From: Fabrea salina
Taxonomy: Eukaryota > Ciliophora > Heterotrichea > Heterotrichida > Fabreidae
Direction: 5' to 3'
NCBI GenBank assembly: GCA_022984795.1
Contig: JALIHJ010000033.1
Location: 124,001-188,000 of the forward strand
DNA: 64,000 nucleotides
The translations under genes were made by a program, and so were the position numbers. The notes beneath the pieces were generated by a model. It did no database searches. It saw nothing but the letters and a program-made list of their open reading frames with translations, and had not been told where the DNA came from. Positions 62,356 through 64,000 of the stretch are shown here, in pieces (the first letter of the stretch is position 1; each line of letters begins with the position of its first letter).

Positions 62356-63582
62356 ATGGGATGCAATTCTTCAAAAGAACTACCTAAAGACACCTTTTTC
62401 TCTGAAAACCAAGTACACATTTTAAAGGAGCACTTCAGCAGGTTGTTTGAAAACTCCCAGTTTCCAGAGAAACTATTTGGAGTGAGGGGGGCAGAAGAAT
62501 TCCACACACAAATGATGGGCTTTCTCAACAGAAGAATGAAAGACCAAACTGACTTTAAAGGCTTCTTAAAAGCTTTGGAGCTTTTAATCTACGGACACTG
62601 CAAAGCAGGCAGCGAAACCCTTTTGGAACTAGAAAGACTCTCAATAGTAGAAGGAGCCACTGCCACAAGCTGCGATTTTGCTGAGACTCTAGGAAAGCTG
62701 TCCTTAGCCATGGTGCAGGCAGACCCTTCGCTTTTGAGTCTATTGAAACCTAACGTCAGAACTCTAGCTCAACTCCAGGCTTTTTACCACTCCCAGTTCC
62801 CTGTTCTAGAACATGCTTTTCCTAACTTTTTGAGGAAAAAGCTGTTTGGAGGCACTTTGCCAAACATGCCTGTTATAGAATACGCTGATAAACTTATATC
62901 GCTTACTTTGCCTGCTTTATACATAAGTTGCCCTTCGATGGGGCAGGAGCTTCATTGCTTGTACTTGTCCACACAAGACGGGTTAAGTCTTAACAGACTT
63001 GTTTCAGGCATTTACGGCTATCCTGGACCTATGATATTGCTACTTAGACTAGCTGAAGACTCAATAATAGGGGCTTACATTGGAGACGAGCTCAGAGACA
63101 ATGCTGAGTACGGAGGAAGTATGGACACTTTTCTGTTTAGTTTCACAGAAACATTTAAGGCTTTCAGAGCTCAGGGCGAAGGAGGAGGGAACTTTGTTTA
63201 CTTAAATTCAAAAATCACTGGAAGCCAGAAGTACCCAGCTGGACTGGGGTTTGGAGGAAGAACTCCTAACAGAGCAAGACTCTGGCTAGACACTGAAATA
63301 GAGTCCAACTCTTACGTTTGCAGTCACGATAGCACATTCGAAGAGGGATTTTTGTGCAAGGACCGAAGGAGAATGGTCAACTTAAACATAATGAGCATAG
63401 AAATTTGGGGCTGCGGAGAAGAAAAAGCCCTTAAGTGCCAGAAAAAAGCCAGAATCATGGAGCAACAAAGAATCACCAACTTTAGGAAAGTAGATAAGTC
63501 AATGCTGGTAGACTCTGACTTTAACAAAGAGTACTTGATGGGAAAGACCTTCCAGAATAAAGAGTACAGAACTGAAAAATAA
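62356..63582 (+). CDS. TLDc-domain protein with N-myristoylation signal, 408 aa
   Basis: The start MGCNSSKELPKDTF predicts myristoylation at Gly2 and palmitoylation at Cys3. A helical, EF-hand-like N-terminal half (about 20-140) is followed by the TLDc domain (about 215-370): LSTQDGLSLNRLVSGIYGYP, PMILLLRLAEDSIIGAYIGD and ALKCQKKARIMEQQ, with GLGFGG and IEIWGCG. MEAK7 (TLDC1) has the same order and a myristoyl start. TLDc proteins bind V-ATPase and lysosomal membranes; MEAK7 acts in mTOR signalling. The convergent CCT gene begins 2 bp after its stop. Confidence 0.9.
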   Translation: MGCNSSKELPKDTFFSENQVHILKEHFSRLFENSQFPEKLFGVRGAEEFHTQMMGFLNRRMKDQTDFKGFLKALELLIYGHCKAGSETLLELERLSIVEGATATSCDFAETLGKLSLAMVQADPSLLSLLKPNVRTLAQLQAFYHSQFPVLEHAFPNFLRKKLFGGTLPNMPVIEYADKLISLTLPALYISCPSMGQELHCLYLSTQDGLSLNRLVSGIYGYPGPMILLLRLAEDSIIGAYIGDELRDNAEYGGSMDTFLFSFTETFKAFRAQGEGGGNFVYLNSKITGSQKYPAGLGFGGRTPNRARLWLDTEIESNSYVCSHDSTFEEGFLCKDRRRMVNLNIMSIEIWGCGEEKALKCQKKARIMEQQRITNFRKVDKSMLVDSDFNKEYLMGKTFQNKEYRTEK

Positions 63583-63584
63583 CA

Positions 63585-63977
63585 TTAACTTAAATTACTC
63601 AGAAGTAAGTTTTCTTGGCTTTTGGAGACAAACCTTCCTTTAACTCTAATTCTTGAGTCAGCTAGTTTCTTTCTAGAGGAATAAGATATGCTTTTCTGGA
63701 ACTTCCTCCGTTTTCTTTTCTCTAGAAACCGCTGGATCTTAGCTTTCCTTTCTTCAGAGGAATACACAGGGCTTTTTTTATCTTTAAAAACATTTTCGAA
63801 AATTTCTGAAGGAGAACATCTTTCCAAAAAGCTCTCTTGTTCAATCATCTTTTCAAATAAAACTAGCTCTTTGAAGAACTGGTTTTGAGGAACAGGTCCT
63901 TCCAATTTAGGCTGACCAATCTCTTCCAAAAGGGTTTCAAAGTCCGGCAACAAGTCTTCGGGATTAATTCTGTCCAT
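63585..63977 (-). CDS. CCT-motif (CONSTANS/TIM-like) protein, 130 aa
   Basis: After an acidic N-terminus (1-75, LLPDFETLLEEIGQPKLE) comes the CCT motif, about residues 78-120: SEERKAKIQRFLEKRKRRKF, then QKSISYSSRKKLADSRIRVK and GRFV. The order of Arg/Lys and the YSSRK.LAD.R.RVKGRFV core match plant CCT domains. It is a DNA-binding/nuclear-import motif in plants (NF-Y-type partners) and occurs in some protists. Only this domain is recognisable. Confidence 0.85.
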   Translation of the reverse strand: MDRINPEDLLPDFETLLEEIGQPKLEGPVPQNQFFKELVLFEKMIEQESFLERCSPSEIFENVFKDKKSPVYSSEERKAKIQRFLEKRKRRKFQKSISYSSRKKLADSRIRVKGRFVSKSQENLLLSNLS

Positions 63978-64000
63978 TTATTAAACCTCATCCATAAATT

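Noticed and set aside
1-64000. UGA=Trp (Blepharisma-type) code
   Set aside because: Conserved Trp codons in these genes are TGG, and no conserved frame needs TGA as Trp. Two genes end in TGA, and the remaining in-frame TGA sits at a CxxU motif with a SECIS.
1-64000. tRNA, rRNA, CRISPR arrays, transposons, retroelements and viral relics
   Set aside because: No A/B box pair, repeat-spacer array, terminal repeats, transposase, reverse transcriptase, integrase or capsid motif was seen.

Overview
The window reads as a very compact ciliate macronuclear (somatic) contig, most likely from a heterotrich such as Stentor. Genes sit on both strands a few bases apart. TAA is the dominant stop, with a few TAG (CLN7-like, 4EHP, Hsp33-like) and two TGA ends (MORN, FHIT). 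Conserved proteins use TGG for Trp, which argues against a UGA=Trp code. The only introns found are seven of exactly 15 nt, each with A at position 10. This combination of standard code and 15-nt introns is known for Stentor coeruleus; the species call is inference, not a database match.

Layout. 0-11 kb: a calpain, a long coiled-coil protein, RPB5, a type III PI4-kinase, a small selenoprotein with an in-frame TGA and a SECIS-like hairpin, a ZIFL-type MFS transporter, and a secreted patatin-like protein without its catalytic residues. 11-29 kb: a CENP-C/Mif2-like protein, a kinesin, a CLN7-like MFS transporter, an OSCA/TMEM63 channel beside an anoctamin, a prenylated coiled-coil protein, a TBC RabGAP, a TMEM237-like protein, a TMEM230-like protein, a candidate C/D snoRNA and a three-intron HSP60. 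28-45 kb: a WD40-TRP fusion, a CLASP/TOG protein, NHP2, 4EHP, a DENND4-like protein, a zinc-finger coiled-coil protein, a KA1 kinase, a MORN protein, FHIT and a cyclic-nucleotide-gated-type K+ channel whose first exon is only ATG. 45-52 kb: UBA-like, Cys-rich, mitochondrial bL27, an unknown protein, a second kinase, a tetraspanin-like protein, a family X DNA polymerase and an RPA1-like protein. 52-54 kb: the only gene-poor part, a decaying tandem family. 54-64 kb: SDE2, an Unkempt-like C3H/RING protein, a small axonemal-looking protein, Alba, Hsp33, RCC1, ADA2, PP2A catalytic subunit, a SANBR-like BTB protein, a TLDc protein and a CCT-motif protein.

The genes are mostly unrelated housekeeping, ciliary and signalling genes and there is no operon logic. 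Shared themes are membrane and calcium signalling (calpain, anoctamin, OSCA, TRP-like, K+ channel, PI4K, N-myristoylated TBC/MORN/TLDc proteins) and microtubule or cilium biology (kinesin, CLASP, TMEM237-like). Divergent start codons lie as little as 4-5 bp apart and convergent genes often share their stop codons. No tRNA, rRNA, CRISPR array, transposon or viral relic was recognised.
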